From: Shimia sp965227725
Lineage (GTDB): Bacteria; Pseudomonadota; Alphaproteobacteria; Rhodobacterales; Rhodobacteraceae
Reading direction: 5' to 3'
Assembly: GCF_965227725.1 (NCBI RefSeq)
Contig: NZ_CBDDGH010000006.1
Location: forward strand, 685,650 to 749,649
DNA: 64,000 bases
Made by a program: the position numbers and the translations under genes. The notes under the pieces were generated by a model, which saw only the letters and a program-made list of their open reading frames with translations, had not been told where the DNA came from and made no database searches. Positions 8,399-17,233 of the stretch are shown here, in pieces (position 1 is the stretch's first letter; each line of letters starts with the position of its first letter).

Positions 8399-9364
8399 AT
8401 GCTGATTGTTCCTGAACGCGAGATTGCCGACCTGATGACGCGGGAGGCGGCCTTTGACGCTGTGGAGCGTGTCTTTGCAGCCATGGCCTCGGGCAACGCT
8501 TACAATTTCCCGGTTGTGCGCGAAGCCATCGGCCATGAAGAGGCGCTATATGGCTTCAAGGGGGGCTTTGATCAAGCGGGGCTGACCCTTGGGTTGAAGG
8601 CGGGCGGCTATTGGCCCAACAACTTGGAAAAACGCAATCTGATCAACCACCAGTCCACGGTATTTCTGTTTGATCCGGACACAGGGAAAGCCAAAGCGAT
8701 GGTTGGCGGCAACCTCTTGACCGCATTGCGCACCGCTGCCGCCTCATCTGTGTCGATCAAACATCTGGCGCGCGAAGATGCCAAGGTGATTGGCATGGTT
8801 GGCGCCGGGCATCAGGCCACATTCCAGCTGCGCGCGGCGCTGGAACAGCGCAATTTTGAAAAGGTGATTGGCTGGAACTATCACCCTGAAATGCTGCCAA
8901 ACATTGAGAAGGTCGCCAATGAGGCCGGGCTGCCATTTGAGGCTGTCGCGTTACCCGATCTGAGAGAGGCGGATGTGATCATTTCCATCACCTCGGCATT
9001 TTCACCTTCGGTGATGGCGGATCATATTTCAGAGGGCACCCACATCGCCTGTATGGGCACCGACACCAAGGGCAAACAAGAGGTTGAGGCGGAACTGCTG
9101 GTGAAGGCTAGTGTCTTCACCGATGAGATTGCCCAATCGGTATCCATCGGCGAAGCGCAGCACGCGGTTGGTCAGGGGCTGATCAAAGGCACTGATGTTG
9201 CCGAGATCGGCGCGGTCATCAATGGCACGATTGCGGGCCGCACATCGCCAGATCAGATCACGCTGTTTGATGGCACCGGTGTCGGCCTTCAGGATCTCGC
9301 GGTTGCGGCAGCTGTTGTCGATCTGGCTGTCAAAAAAGGCGTTGCCATCGAGGTCGATTTCTAA
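8399..9364 (+). CDS. bhcD: Iminosuccinate reductase
   Basis: The product (321 residues) belongs to the ornithine cyclodeaminase/mu-crystallin family. In the cycle it reduces iminosuccinate to L-aspartate, regenerating the amino donor of BhcA. The Rossmann nucleotide-binding loop is visible as GMVGAGHQATFQLRAA (about residues 127-142), and the substrate region YNFPVVREAIGHE is near residue 35. An ATG at 8381 is possible; 8399 (MLIVPER) is preferred because it fits the family N-terminus and has AGTGAG about 6 bases upstream. About 110 bases separate it from bhcC with no clear promoter. A T-run terminator follows. Confidence 0.88.
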   Translation: MLIVPEREIADLMTREAAFDAVERVFAAMASGNAYNFPVVREAIGHEEALYGFKGGFDQAGLTLGLKAGGYWPNNLEKRNLINHQSTVFLFDPDTGKAKAMVGGNLLTALRTAAASSVSIKHLAREDAKVIGMVGAGHQATFQLRAALEQRNFEKVIGWNYHPEMLPNIEKVANEAGLPFEAVALPDLREADVIISITSAFSPSVMADHISEGTHIACMGTDTKGKQEVEAELLVKASVFTDEIAQSVSIGEAQHAVGQGLIKGTDVAEIGAVINGTIAGRTSPDQITLFDGTGVGLQDLAVAAAVVDLAVKKGVAIEVDF

Positions 9365-9407
9365 CGCCTTCAGCGCATCTCACTCACTCCCCCTGACTGT
9401 ATGCGCG

Positions 9408-9438
9408 GCCCGGTGTCTTGATGACGCCGGGCTTTTTT
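9408..9438 (+). terminator. Rho-independent terminator after bhcD
   Basis: GCCCGG (9408-9413) and CCGGGC (9427-9432) form a GC-rich stem, extended by GTC/GAC inside, and TTTTTT (9433-9438) follows. This closes the bhcABCD operon. Downstream, CAATGGT/ACCATTG (9504-9536) is an inverted repeat with a 19-base gap ahead of puuD that might be an operator. Confidence 0.85.
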
Positions 9439-9634
9439 GCATGTCAGACCCCGCCAATCCTGACGCGTAGAAACCGCCAATCCGCCCAATTCATACGCAC
9501 CACCAATGGTGCGAGCCGCCCGAAAGCCGACCATTGTTTCGTTTTTTTTGATACTGCTTGGCTTTTGACTGCGATAGCAGAATAAACATGCCTCCAATAA
9601 AGTGTGTCAGAACACGACTTTTAGGAGGACCGCC

Positions 9635-10870
9635 ATGTACGATATGGCAATCTTGTGGGACTGGATCGCATTTTCAGTACGCTGGCTTCACGTCATCACA
9701 GCGATGGCCTGGATTGGGGCCTCATTCTATTTCATCGCACTCGACCTGATGCTCAAACCCGCCGAGCACCTGCCCAAGGGCGCGTTTGGCGAGGAATGGG
9801 AGGTCCATGGCGGTGGGTTTTATCACACCGTGAAATACCTCGTCGCGCCTGCTGAGATGCCTGAGCACCTGACATGGCACAAGTGGCAGAGCTACACGAC
9901 CTGGCTGTCCGGTGCCGCGTTGCTGATGATTGTGTACTGGGTTGGCGGCGAACTCTTTTTGCTCGATCCGACCAAAGCCGATCTGGCGCTCTGGCAAGGG
10001 ATTTTGATCAGCGGTGGCTCACTGACGATTGGCTGGCTGGCATATGACGCGATGTGCAAATCCAAACTGAGCGAACAGCCCACCCTGTTGATGCTGCTGC
10101 TGTTTGCCATCCTCGTGTTCATGTCCTGGGGGTATAATCAGCTGTTCACGGGCCGGGCGGCGCTGCTGCATCTGGGGGCGTTCACGGCGACCATCATGAC
10201 CGCCAATGTTTTCTTTCAGATCATGCCCAATCAGCGGATTGTGGTGGCAGATCTGAAAGCTGGGCGGACGCCTGATGCGAAATACGGCAAGATTGCCAAG
10301 GTCCGCTCGACCCACAACAACTACCTGACCTTGCCGGTCGTGTTCCTGATGTTGTCCAACCACTACCCTCTGGCCTTTGCGACGGAATATTCGTGGATCA
10401 TCGCAAGCCTGATTTTCCTGACCGGCGTGACCATCCGCCACTATTTCAACACCATGCACAAAACCGGGAAAGGACCGAACTGGACCTGGCTTGCCACTGC
10501 GGTGCTCATGGTGGTGATTGCGTGGCTGTCCACCGCGCGCTCAGGTGAAAGCTATGAGGAGTCAGAAGCGCGTCAACTGACGCCTTACGAGCAGAAATAC
10601 GCATCTGCGGAGCGCTTTGAAGACGCCTATTATGCGGTGATCGGGAACTGCTCGATGTGCCATGCGCGCGAACCCTCATGGGAGGGCATGCACTGGCCCC
10701 CAAAGGGCGTTGTGCTGGAAACCGAGGCAGATGTGGCGCGTCATGCGGATCAGATTTACTTGCAAGCCGGTCTGTCTCACGCCATGCCGCCGCCAAACGC
10801 GATCGAGATGGATCGCGACTCCCGCGAGCTGATTGTGGCCTGGGTCAAAGAAGCACGTGGGCAGAACTAA
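9635..10870 (+). CDS. puuD: Membrane urate oxidase (urate hydroxylase) with cytochrome c domain
   Basis: The product (411 residues) is a PuuD-type integral membrane urate oxidase: about eight hydrophobic segments, beginning with the tryptophan-rich WDWIAFSVRWLHVITAMAWIG, then a C-terminal cytochrome c domain with the heme motif CSMCH (about residues 339-343). Electrons from urate are thought to pass to the respiratory chain instead of O2-derived peroxide. The start at 9635 is set by AGGAGG 8 bases upstream. It has its own transcription unit after the bhcD terminator. Urate oxidation leads through allantoin to glyoxylate, the substrate of the neighbouring bhc pathway; no allantoin-degrading genes lie in the window. 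Confidence 0.9.
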   Translation: MYDMAILWDWIAFSVRWLHVITAMAWIGASFYFIALDLMLKPAEHLPKGAFGEEWEVHGGGFYHTVKYLVAPAEMPEHLTWHKWQSYTTWLSGAALLMIVYWVGGELFLLDPTKADLALWQGILISGGSLTIGWLAYDAMCKSKLSEQPTLLMLLLFAILVFMSWGYNQLFTGRAALLHLGAFTATIMTANVFFQIMPNQRIVVADLKAGRTPDAKYGKIAKVRSTHNNYLTLPVVFLMLSNHYPLAFATEYSWIIASLIFLTGVTIRHYFNTMHKTGKGPNWTWLATAVLMVVIAWLSTARSGESYEESEARQLTPYEQKYASAERFEDAYYAVIGNCSMCHAREPSWEGMHWPPKGVVLETEADVARHADQIYLQAGLSHAMPPPNAIEMDRDSRELIVAWVKEARGQN

Positions 10871-10917
10871 GCGCCCTCTTTGGGCGATCACTTGAAACGC
10901 ACGCACTCAAATTCAAA

Positions 10918-10946
10918 AAACAGGCCGCATCTGATGCGGCCTGTTT
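10918..10946. terminator. Perfect 13-bp-stem bidirectional terminator
   Basis: AAACAGGCCGCAT and ATGCGGCCTGTTT are perfectly complementary around a CTG loop, with an A-rich run on the left side so that a T-rich run follows in leftward reading. It separates convergent puuD and tmoX. A smaller stem, CGCCC/GGGCG (10872-10886), lies right after the puuD stop. Confidence 0.85.
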
Positions 10947-10967
10947 CCGTTTGAAGACACGTCGGAC

Positions 10968-11921
10968 TTAGCCCTCAATCCAGGATTTCACCGTGTCCAT
11001 ATTGTCTGCGATCCAGTCTTCGGCCACTTCGCGCGGATCACGTTTATTTTCAAACATCTCAACGATCCAGCCGTTGATCTCATCTCCGGTGAACTGCACG
11101 TTGGAGAGCATTTGCGCGACCGGCGGATTGCGCTCTTCCAGTGATTTTGAGTAGGCGACGTAGATGTCGTTGGACGCAATCACGCAGTTGAATTCGGACA
11201 CTTCGAGCCAGTCCTCTGCATCGAGATCCACATCCTCGCAGCCATCGGTCCGGGCTGGCTCCTGCACGGCTGTCAGATCATATTTGACGTGGATGGCTTC
11301 TGGTGTCCAATAGTAGAAAAGCTGCGGCTTCTCCGCTGTATAAGCGGCTTCAAGACCTGCCTTAAACGTGTCGGCAGACACGATGTTTGGCTCCCACAAC
11401 CCATCCAGACCGTAGGATTTGAACTTAATCTGCCAGCGCTTGGTGGAGGCCCATGTGACGTCACCTGCCCAATATTCCCCTTTGCCGTTGCCATCGGTGT
11501 CAAACATGGCAGCCACTTCGGGATTTTTGAGGTCTTCAATGCTTTTGACCGTGTCGCTCATGTAGGACGGCACATAGATGTTGGACGTGCCCTGATAAGG
11601 CGCGTTGGTCACAACGGTCTGATTGCCATCGATATATTCGTCCCAAAGCGCCTGCTGGTTTGGCATCCAGAGGTCGGTAAAGACGTCAATGGAGCCATCG
11701 CCTTTGTCCATACCGGCCATGATAACGGCGGCCTGGTTCATACCGGAAACGATTTCCGCATCTCCGCCCATCTGGTCTTCGATGATGGTGGAGAGCACAT
11801 GGCCAATGGCCTGAGCCCCGTTCCAGCTCAGATCTGAGAAGGTGACTTTCTCCTGAGCAGAGGCCCCCGCAGCCGCCCCGAGCAGGGCCGCCAGCGCAAC
11901 GGATGTCTTAAGAGTTTTCAT
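10968..11921 (-). CDS. tmoX: TMAO ABC transporter substrate-binding protein
   Basis: The product (317 residues) is a periplasmic binding protein of the quaternary-amine (OpuAC/ProX) class. A Sec signal ends at SAQ (about residue 23). Tryptophans that could form an aromatic cage for a methylated amine are plentiful in the mature chain (LSWNG, FTDLWMPN, YWAGDVTW, YYWTPEA). DTDGNGKGE at residues 141-149 looks like a calcium-binding loop, a feature reported for roseobacter TmoX. It is the last gene of tdm-tmoV-tmoW-tmoX, 32 bases after tmoW, with AGGGAGAA before its start. Glycine betaine or choline binding is the main alternative; the adjacent demethylase favours TMAO. Confidence 0.78.
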   Translation of the reverse strand: MKTLKTSVALAALLGAAAGASAQEKVTFSDLSWNGAQAIGHVLSTIIEDQMGGDAEIVSGMNQAAVIMAGMDKGDGSIDVFTDLWMPNQQALWDEYIDGNQTVVTNAPYQGTSNIYVPSYMSDTVKSIEDLKNPEVAAMFDTDGNGKGEYWAGDVTWASTKRWQIKFKSYGLDGLWEPNIVSADTFKAGLEAAYTAEKPQLFYYWTPEAIHVKYDLTAVQEPARTDGCEDVDLDAEDWLEVSEFNCVIASNDIYVAYSKSLEERNPPVAQMLSNVQFTGDEINGWIVEMFENKRDPREVAEDWIADNMDTVKSWIEG

Positions 11922-11953
11922 GAGTGGTTCTCCCTGTGTGTTTTTTGGTTGGG

Positions 11954-13756
11954 TCAGATACGGCTGAACGAGTTTCGAATGCCGCGCAGGATGCGGTCGA
12001 TCATCATCGCAACCAGCGCGATGGCGATCCCCGCAAGCAGGCCTTTGCCGGCCTGAGCATCGCCCAGCGCGGCCGTCACAATAGCGCCAAGGCCTTCGGC
12101 GCCGATGAAGGCGGATATGGTGGCCATGGAGAGGGCCAGCATGATGGTTTGATTAAGGCCGGCCATGATTGAAGGCACCGCCATTGGCAGCTCCACTTTG
12201 CGCAGGAGCTGTCGTTCTGATGCGCCAAAAGCAAGCGCAGCTTCTTTGGTGCTTTCGGGCACCTGCCGAATACCAAGCGCTGTCAGCTTGATCATGGGGG
12301 GCATCGCAAAGACCACCGTGGCCAATACCGCAGGCGGCTGTGAGATGCCAAAGAAGGCCACCGCCGGCACCAGATAGCTGAGCGACGGGATGGTCTGCAT
12401 CACGTCCAGAATGGGCTCGGTGATGAAACGCGCGATTTTGTTTTTGGCCATCCATATGCCGATGGGCAGCCCGACAAAGACACAGACCGCGGTCGAGACA
12501 ACCACAAGCGCCATGGTTTGCATGGCAATCTGCCACAGCTCAAACAACGCGAGAAAGGCCAGAGACGAGGCCACGAAAGCCGTGGTGCCCATGCCGGTAA
12601 AGGTCCAGCTCAGCACCAAAAACAGGAAGGCCACAACCGGCCAAGGCGTCTGCATGAAGGCGACTTCCACCCGGATCAGCGATTGCCGCAGCACATTGGT
12701 CATCGCGTCAAAGGCTCCGGCAAAGGAGGCGCGCAGCCAGTTGATGGAGATGTCGATGCTTTCCGCAGAATAGGTGAACAGCGTGACCTTGCGGCCTTCA
12801 ACTGGCGGTTTGATTTGCGCGACAACCTCAGTGTTGCCCGCGTCATCCGTGACACGGCGGTAGGTCACGTCTTCCGGTGGATCGAGGCGCGCCAGTGTTG
12901 GGAAATCATCAATAAAGAAGCAGTCAAACCGGTCCCGTGTTGTGATGGCCGCATACTCTTCCACCAGATCGGCGCTGCGACCGAGGTCACGCGCATCGCG
13001 GCGGGCGGCGCTGCGGGCTGTGTTCTGCTCTGCGGTGCGGTCAGAAATCGCGTCCAGCTGATCATAAAGCGCCTGCGCCGCAGTGGCATCGGCACGCACC
13101 GTTGTGCTGAGCGTGGCAACGTCGGGCAGCTGGTACTGCGCCATCAGGCTCTCGACACTTTCGGCGGCCCGGATCTGGTTGAAACAGGCCCGTTCATCCA
13201 ATCGCAGCTGTGTCGCGCGGTAGGTGGTGATCGGGCTGCAGATCAGGATAATGGCCAATCCCATTCCCAACCGTTTTGGCGTCGCGCCGCTGGCCACAGT
13301 GGGATCAATGCGCCAGCGGTTGTATTGGTCGTAATACCACCGGTTCGCCTGGCTCCCCATCCAGAGACGCCCCAAGATCAGGAGCATCCACCCGATGGTG
13401 CCGTAGGTGCTGATCCAGTTGGTGTAGCGGGGAATGAGCGTTTTATTGGCATTGGGATCGAGTTGTGCCTCTGCCAGAAGCGGCGCGAACTTGATCACCT
13501 GCATGAGACAGACAATGGCAATGATGTCGATTGCCAGAGACACCCAGAACATCAGCCAGACACCCCGCCAGGCGGCCCAGAGCCAAGGCGCAATCACGCC
13601 CCAGATATTCATATGCCAGCGCGGCAGTTGCCCGCGTTGGTGGCGCTCAAAGATCGGGGCGTAGTAGTCCGCTTTGGTGACGCAGAACGCCTCGATCGAG
13701 ACGTCGCGGTCCTCGATGTTGCGCTGTTCGGCCCCTGTGCTCGCCTGCATGCTCAT
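11954..13756 (-). CDS. tmoW: TMAO ABC transporter permease with long N-terminal region
   Basis: The product (600 residues) is a ProW-like membrane permease. Its C-terminal third (about 400-595) is a binding-protein-dependent transport domain with the EAA-type cytoplasmic loop (EAALAFGASERQLLRKVELPMA region, near 520-540). The first 360 residues are an extension with about three hydrophobic segments (near 60-85, 115-130 and 165-180) and a charged soluble part; typical glycine-betaine permeases are about half this length. The start overlaps the tmoV stop by 4 bases, indicating translational coupling. It works with TmoV and TmoX. Confidence 0.8.
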   Translation of the reverse strand: MSMQASTGAEQRNIEDRDVSIEAFCVTKADYYAPIFERHQRGQLPRWHMNIWGVIAPWLWAAWRGVWLMFWVSLAIDIIAIVCLMQVIKFAPLLAEAQLDPNANKTLIPRYTNWISTYGTIGWMLLILGRLWMGSQANRWYYDQYNRWRIDPTVASGATPKRLGMGLAIILICSPITTYRATQLRLDERACFNQIRAAESVESLMAQYQLPDVATLSTTVRADATAAQALYDQLDAISDRTAEQNTARSAARRDARDLGRSADLVEEYAAITTRDRFDCFFIDDFPTLARLDPPEDVTYRRVTDDAGNTEVVAQIKPPVEGRKVTLFTYSAESIDISINWLRASFAGAFDAMTNVLRQSLIRVEVAFMQTPWPVVAFLFLVLSWTFTGMGTTAFVASSLAFLALFELWQIAMQTMALVVVSTAVCVFVGLPIGIWMAKNKIARFITEPILDVMQTIPSLSYLVPAVAFFGISQPPAVLATVVFAMPPMIKLTALGIRQVPESTKEAALAFGASERQLLRKVELPMAVPSIMAGLNQTIMLALSMATISAFIGAEGLGAIVTAALGDAQAGKGLLAGIAIALVAMMIDRILRGIRNSFSRI

Positions 13757-14808
13757 TGGTCTGCACTCCCCTGAAGTCCGTGCAACAGTGTGTTTTTGTC
13801 GACCACGCCCACCAGCGCGCCGTCTGACCTGATAAGGACCGGCAAATCCGAGTGCGTGCTCAGCTCGACAAGCGTGTCCAGATCATCCTCCGGCCGGGCC
13901 TCCGGATGCTCCAGTGCCAGATCAAGCGGCTTTCGCTTGGCCTGATAGGCGTCTGGCGGCACCATGATTTTGGACGCCGACACCAGCTTGAGGCGCGAAA
14001 TGCCCGCGACAAAATCCGCCACGTAGTCATCAGCCGGAGCGGTGACGATGTCTTCGGCGGTGCCAATCTGAACAATCTCGCCATCTTTCATGATGCCGAT
14101 GCGATCCCCCATCCGGATCGCTTCATCGAGGTCATGGGTGATAAAGACTGTGGTCTTTTTCAGGTTTTCGGACAGCCCCAGAAACTCGTCCTGCAAATTG
14201 CGCCGAATGAGCGGATCCAGCGCGGAAAACGGCTCGTCCATCAGCAGGATCTCAGGATCTGCAGCCAATGCCCGGGCAAGCCCCACCCGTTGTTGCATCC
14301 CACCGGAGAGCTCTGAGGGGAGCCTGTCGCCATAGCCATGCAATGACACCGTTTCGAGCGCCTGATCTGCGAGCTGTGCGCGGTGATACGCATCCATGCC
14401 GCGCAGCTCGAGGGCGAAGCCGATATTGTCGCGCACAGAGCGGTGCGGCAGCAGGGCCATGTTCTGAAACACCATGCCGATCTTGGTGCCCCTGACTGCC
14501 CGCAGGGCGTCCTGACGCATTTTGCCAATGTCTTCGCCCAGAATGCGCACGGCACCGGCGGTGGGTTCAATCAATCGGTTGATGTGGCGCACAAGTGTGG
14601 ACTTGCCGGAGCCTGACAGCCCCATCAGGCAGAAGATCTCTCCCTCAGCGACCTGAAAGCTGGCGTCTTTCACGCCCACAACCGCGCCGAAGCGTTCCAG
14701 CACTTCGGCCTTGCCAATGCCTTCTGACCGGATCGCGGCCATGGCCTCATCCGCCTGAGCACCAAAAATTTTCCAGACGCCGTCTATTTCGACAACCGCA
14801 TCGCTCAT
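13753..14808 (-). CDS. tmoV: TMAO ABC transporter ATP-binding protein
   Basis: The product (351 residues) is the cytoplasmic ATPase of the importer, ProV/OpuAA-like. It carries Walker A GLSGSGKST (about 70), signature LSGGMQQRVGLARAL (about 165-179), Walker B ILLMDEPFSALDP (about 187-199) and a C-terminal CBS-type segment (about 285-350), which in the family can sense ionic strength. The start overlaps the tdm stop by 4 bases and the stop overlaps tmoW by 4 bases, so the operon is tightly coupled. Confidence 0.83.
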   Translation of the reverse strand: MSDAVVEIDGVWKIFGAQADEAMAAIRSEGIGKAEVLERFGAVVGVKDASFQVAEGEIFCLMGLSGSGKSTLVRHINRLIEPTAGAVRILGEDIGKMRQDALRAVRGTKIGMVFQNMALLPHRSVRDNIGFALELRGMDAYHRAQLADQALETVSLHGYGDRLPSELSGGMQQRVGLARALAADPEILLMDEPFSALDPLIRRNLQDEFLGLSENLKKTTVFITHDLDEAIRMGDRIGIMKDGEIVQIGTAEDIVTAPADDYVADFVAGISRLKLVSASKIMVPPDAYQAKRKPLDLALEHPEARPEDDLDTLVELSTHSDLPVLIRSDGALVGVVDKNTLLHGLQGSADQ

Positions 14809-17132
14809 GCTCGGGCCTTCTCTCGTTTCGGGTCGTAAAATGGGATGTCACACACCTTGGTGGGGAGACGTTTCATATGGCCATCCAGCTGGCCCACTTC
14901 CAAAGCCGTGTCGGTCGCGGAAAACTCCACTGAGAGCCGCGCCATGGCGATGGCGCGCTCAAACATCGGCGAGCGCACAGCGGAGGTGATCTGGCCCACC
15001 GGACGCTCTCCGGCGAAGACTGGCGCGCCATGTGCCGGCACGTCATCTCCTTCAAACCACAGCCCGCGCAGCAACTTGCGCGGAGCTTGCGCGTTCCGGC
15101 TCAGAGCGGCATGTCCGACAAAACCAGCTTTCTTCAGGCTAACGGCGAAGCCCAGCCCGGCTTCAAAGGCATCCACACCGGCCGCAAATTCAGCATGTGC
15201 GGCCGCCAGCCCCGCCTCCACACGCAGAAGCTCCAAAGCCGCTGATCCCATGGGCGTGATGCCAAACTCCGCACCCGCGGTCACAACAGCCCGCCAGAGA
15301 GCGGCAGCGTCTTCGCGCGCACAAAAGAGTTCGTAGCCCAACTCCCCGGTGTAGCCGGAGCGTGAGAGCATGAAGGGGATGCCGTCCCGATCCTGAACCC
15401 GTGCCACGGTGACGCCAAACCAGTTGAGATCATCGAGAGCCGGAACCGTGCTTTGGGTAAAGGTCAGCTTTCGCAGGAGGTCACGCGATTTTGGTCCCTG
15501 AACGGCCAGATTGGGCAGAGCATTGCCCAACGCATGGATACGCACTTGCAGGCCTTCTTGCTTGGCGAGCGCATCAAGCTGTCGGCCACTTTCTTCCGAG
15601 CCACAGCACCAGCGGAACAGCTCAGGCCCCAGCCGGAAGAGCGTGCCGTCATCAATGACCTGCCCTGCCTCATCACACACCAAGGTGTAGCTGCCGCGCC
15701 AAACCGCCAATCTGGAGACATCACGGGTGGTGGCGCGTTGCAGCAAGCGCTCCGCATCCGGGCCGATGATGTCAAATTTCCTGAGACCGGACATATCCTG
15801 AATTGTGACCGCCTCGCGACAGGCCCAATACTCTCCGATGGTGCCGGTGGCGGGAAAACTGACGGGCGCCCAAAGATCACGCGCCGGGGCAAAATGCTTG
15901 GTCAGCTTGGATGTTTCCGGCGCAAAGGCGCTCTGCTGGCTGATCGACATGGGCGCATCTTCCTTTTCGCGGTATGCCACGGCATGGCGGATCGGTGCGT
16001 CTTTTTTGTAGATGCGCACATGTATGTCGGTGGGGTTCCAGCCGTTGATCGGATCAAGATCGTCCGGACAGGCCGTTGAGGCACAGACCAAAGGCTGCAA
16101 GGCCTGAAGCGCCACATAGTCCCCAGCCCGAGAGTGGCTTTCTTCGGTCAGAAGCTGATGGGACTGGTGGTCAACCCAAGTATTCCAGAAAAAATTGATC
16201 GCGGACCACGCCACACGCGCCCCAACCCCGTAGGGGGCAACTGAGTGGGAGATGTTGTCAGAACAATTCAGATGGCCGGGAAAACCGCGCTCCTCATAGC
16301 CGCGCGCGGTGCAGGCCATGCCAAAGGCGTCGTGCCGGCCACATGTGTCTTGCAGCACGCGCATCATGGGGTTCAGATCGCGGTCAAAGAACTTATCCAG
16401 CAGCCCCGGCCCCGGATAGGCGCCGCGCACCATTGTGCGGGTTGCGGTGCTGTCGATGTCGCGCTCCAGCCCCCGGTCCAGCGCATCCACCCGAAGCGCC
16501 GTGAAATCGGAGCATTGCTGCCCTTCGACATCGATGATCTGAACGGTCTCGCCTTCTGCCAGCTCATAGGCCATGGCTGTGCCGCGCTTGACCGTGAACT
16601 CATCCCGTATCTCGCCCAATGGCGTCGGGAGGAAGTCCTCAATATTCGGGGTGCCGGCGGTACGTGTGACGAAGATCTGGCCAACATGTGCGCCGGAAAC
16701 CAGCGCCGCCACCGGCAAGGCGCGGATCACCCAAACCGTGCAATCTGTCTTGGCCGCAAACACCAGCAGCCCGTCTGCCTCGACCTCAGTGACAACGACC
16801 CCATCAAGATCGTCACCGCCATGACGGGCATTCCAGCCGAGTAGCGCGCGGTGGTCAAAGCTCTCCAGATCCAGCCGCCCGTTCGCAGACAGGCCCAAAG
16901 CGCCGGGAGCAATCTGGCCTCGGGCATCCAAAACCAGCAGGGTGATCTGTTGCGCGCTCAGTGGTGTTTCAAAAGACAGGAGGTCACCGGCCTTCAACTC
17001 AAACCGGCTGGCCTCTCGCGGAAAGAGCACCTGTGACAGCAACCGGGCACGCGAGGGAAAGCCGGGGAAGCGGCGGCGGGTGCCGTCAAACCCCATATTG
17101 CTAAACTCTCTGAGAACCGGCGTTTGCTGCAC
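14805..17132 (-). CDS. tdm: Trimethylamine N-oxide demethylase (DUF1989-GcvT fusion)
   Basis: The product (775 residues) joins an N-terminal DUF1989 domain (about 140-350) to a C-terminal tetrahydrofolate-binding GcvT-type aminomethyltransferase domain (about 385-770, with the GYTGELGYELF motif). This is the architecture of Tdm, which converts TMAO to dimethylamine and formaldehyde, the latter passed to folate. Conserved cysteines that could hold the zinc site appear as GQQCSDF, DTCGRHD, HLNCSDN and TACPDD. Translation begins at GTG with AAGGAGAG upstream. It heads the tmoVWX operon behind two LacI-type palindromes. The trimethylamine monooxygenase gene often near it is absent here. A dimethylglycine-type demethylase is the alternative. 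Confidence 0.8.
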   Translation of the reverse strand: MQQTPVLREFSNMGFDGTRRRFPGFPSRARLLSQVLFPREASRFELKAGDLLSFETPLSAQQITLLVLDARGQIAPGALGLSANGRLDLESFDHRALLGWNARHGGDDLDGVVVTEVEADGLLVFAAKTDCTVWVIRALPVAALVSGAHVGQIFVTRTAGTPNIEDFLPTPLGEIRDEFTVKRGTAMAYELAEGETVQIIDVEGQQCSDFTALRVDALDRGLERDIDSTATRTMVRGAYPGPGLLDKFFDRDLNPMMRVLQDTCGRHDAFGMACTARGYEERGFPGHLNCSDNISHSVAPYGVGARVAWSAINFFWNTWVDHQSHQLLTEESHSRAGDYVALQALQPLVCASTACPDDLDPINGWNPTDIHVRIYKKDAPIRHAVAYREKEDAPMSISQQSAFAPETSKLTKHFAPARDLWAPVSFPATGTIGEYWACREAVTIQDMSGLRKFDIIGPDAERLLQRATTRDVSRLAVWRGSYTLVCDEAGQVIDDGTLFRLGPELFRWCCGSEESGRQLDALAKQEGLQVRIHALGNALPNLAVQGPKSRDLLRKLTFTQSTVPALDDLNWFGVTVARVQDRDGIPFMLSRSGYTGELGYELFCAREDAAALWRAVVTAGAEFGITPMGSAALELLRVEAGLAAAHAEFAAGVDAFEAGLGFAVSLKKAGFVGHAALSRNAQAPRKLLRGLWFEGDDVPAHGAPVFAGERPVGQITSAVRSPMFERAIAMARLSVEFSATDTALEVGQLDGHMKRLPTKVCDIPFYDPKREKARA

Positions 17133-17152
17133 GCAACTCTCCTTTTTATTTG

Positions 17153-17168
17153 ATGTAACTAGTTACAT
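17153..17168. promoter_or_regulatory. Candidate LacI-type operator 1
   Basis: ATGTAACTAGTTACAT is a perfect 16-bp palindrome 21 bases upstream of tdm, between tdm and the divergent lacI-type gene. It shares TGTAAC-N2-GTTACA with the second site, 45 bp away centre to centre, a spacing that would allow cooperative or looped binding by the neighbouring LacI-family protein. Confidence 0.7.
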
Positions 17169-17198
17169 GGCGAAAATCGCAACGAGTCAAGATTTTCC

Positions 17199-17212
17199 TG
17201 TAACCAGTTACA
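17199..17212. promoter_or_regulatory. Candidate LacI-type operator 2
   Basis: TGTAACCAGTTACA is a 14-bp inverted repeat (central CC-like mismatch only) close to the start of the regulator gene, suggesting autoregulation together with control of tdm-tmoVWX. Confidence 0.68.
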
Positions 17213-17233
17213 GAACCCTCCTATTGTCGCAGA

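Noticed and set aside
12518..13774. 418-codon rightward open frame opposite tmoW
   Set aside because: Low-complexity, Arg/Gly/His-rich translation typical of antisense frames in GC-rich DNA; tmoW is clearly coding.
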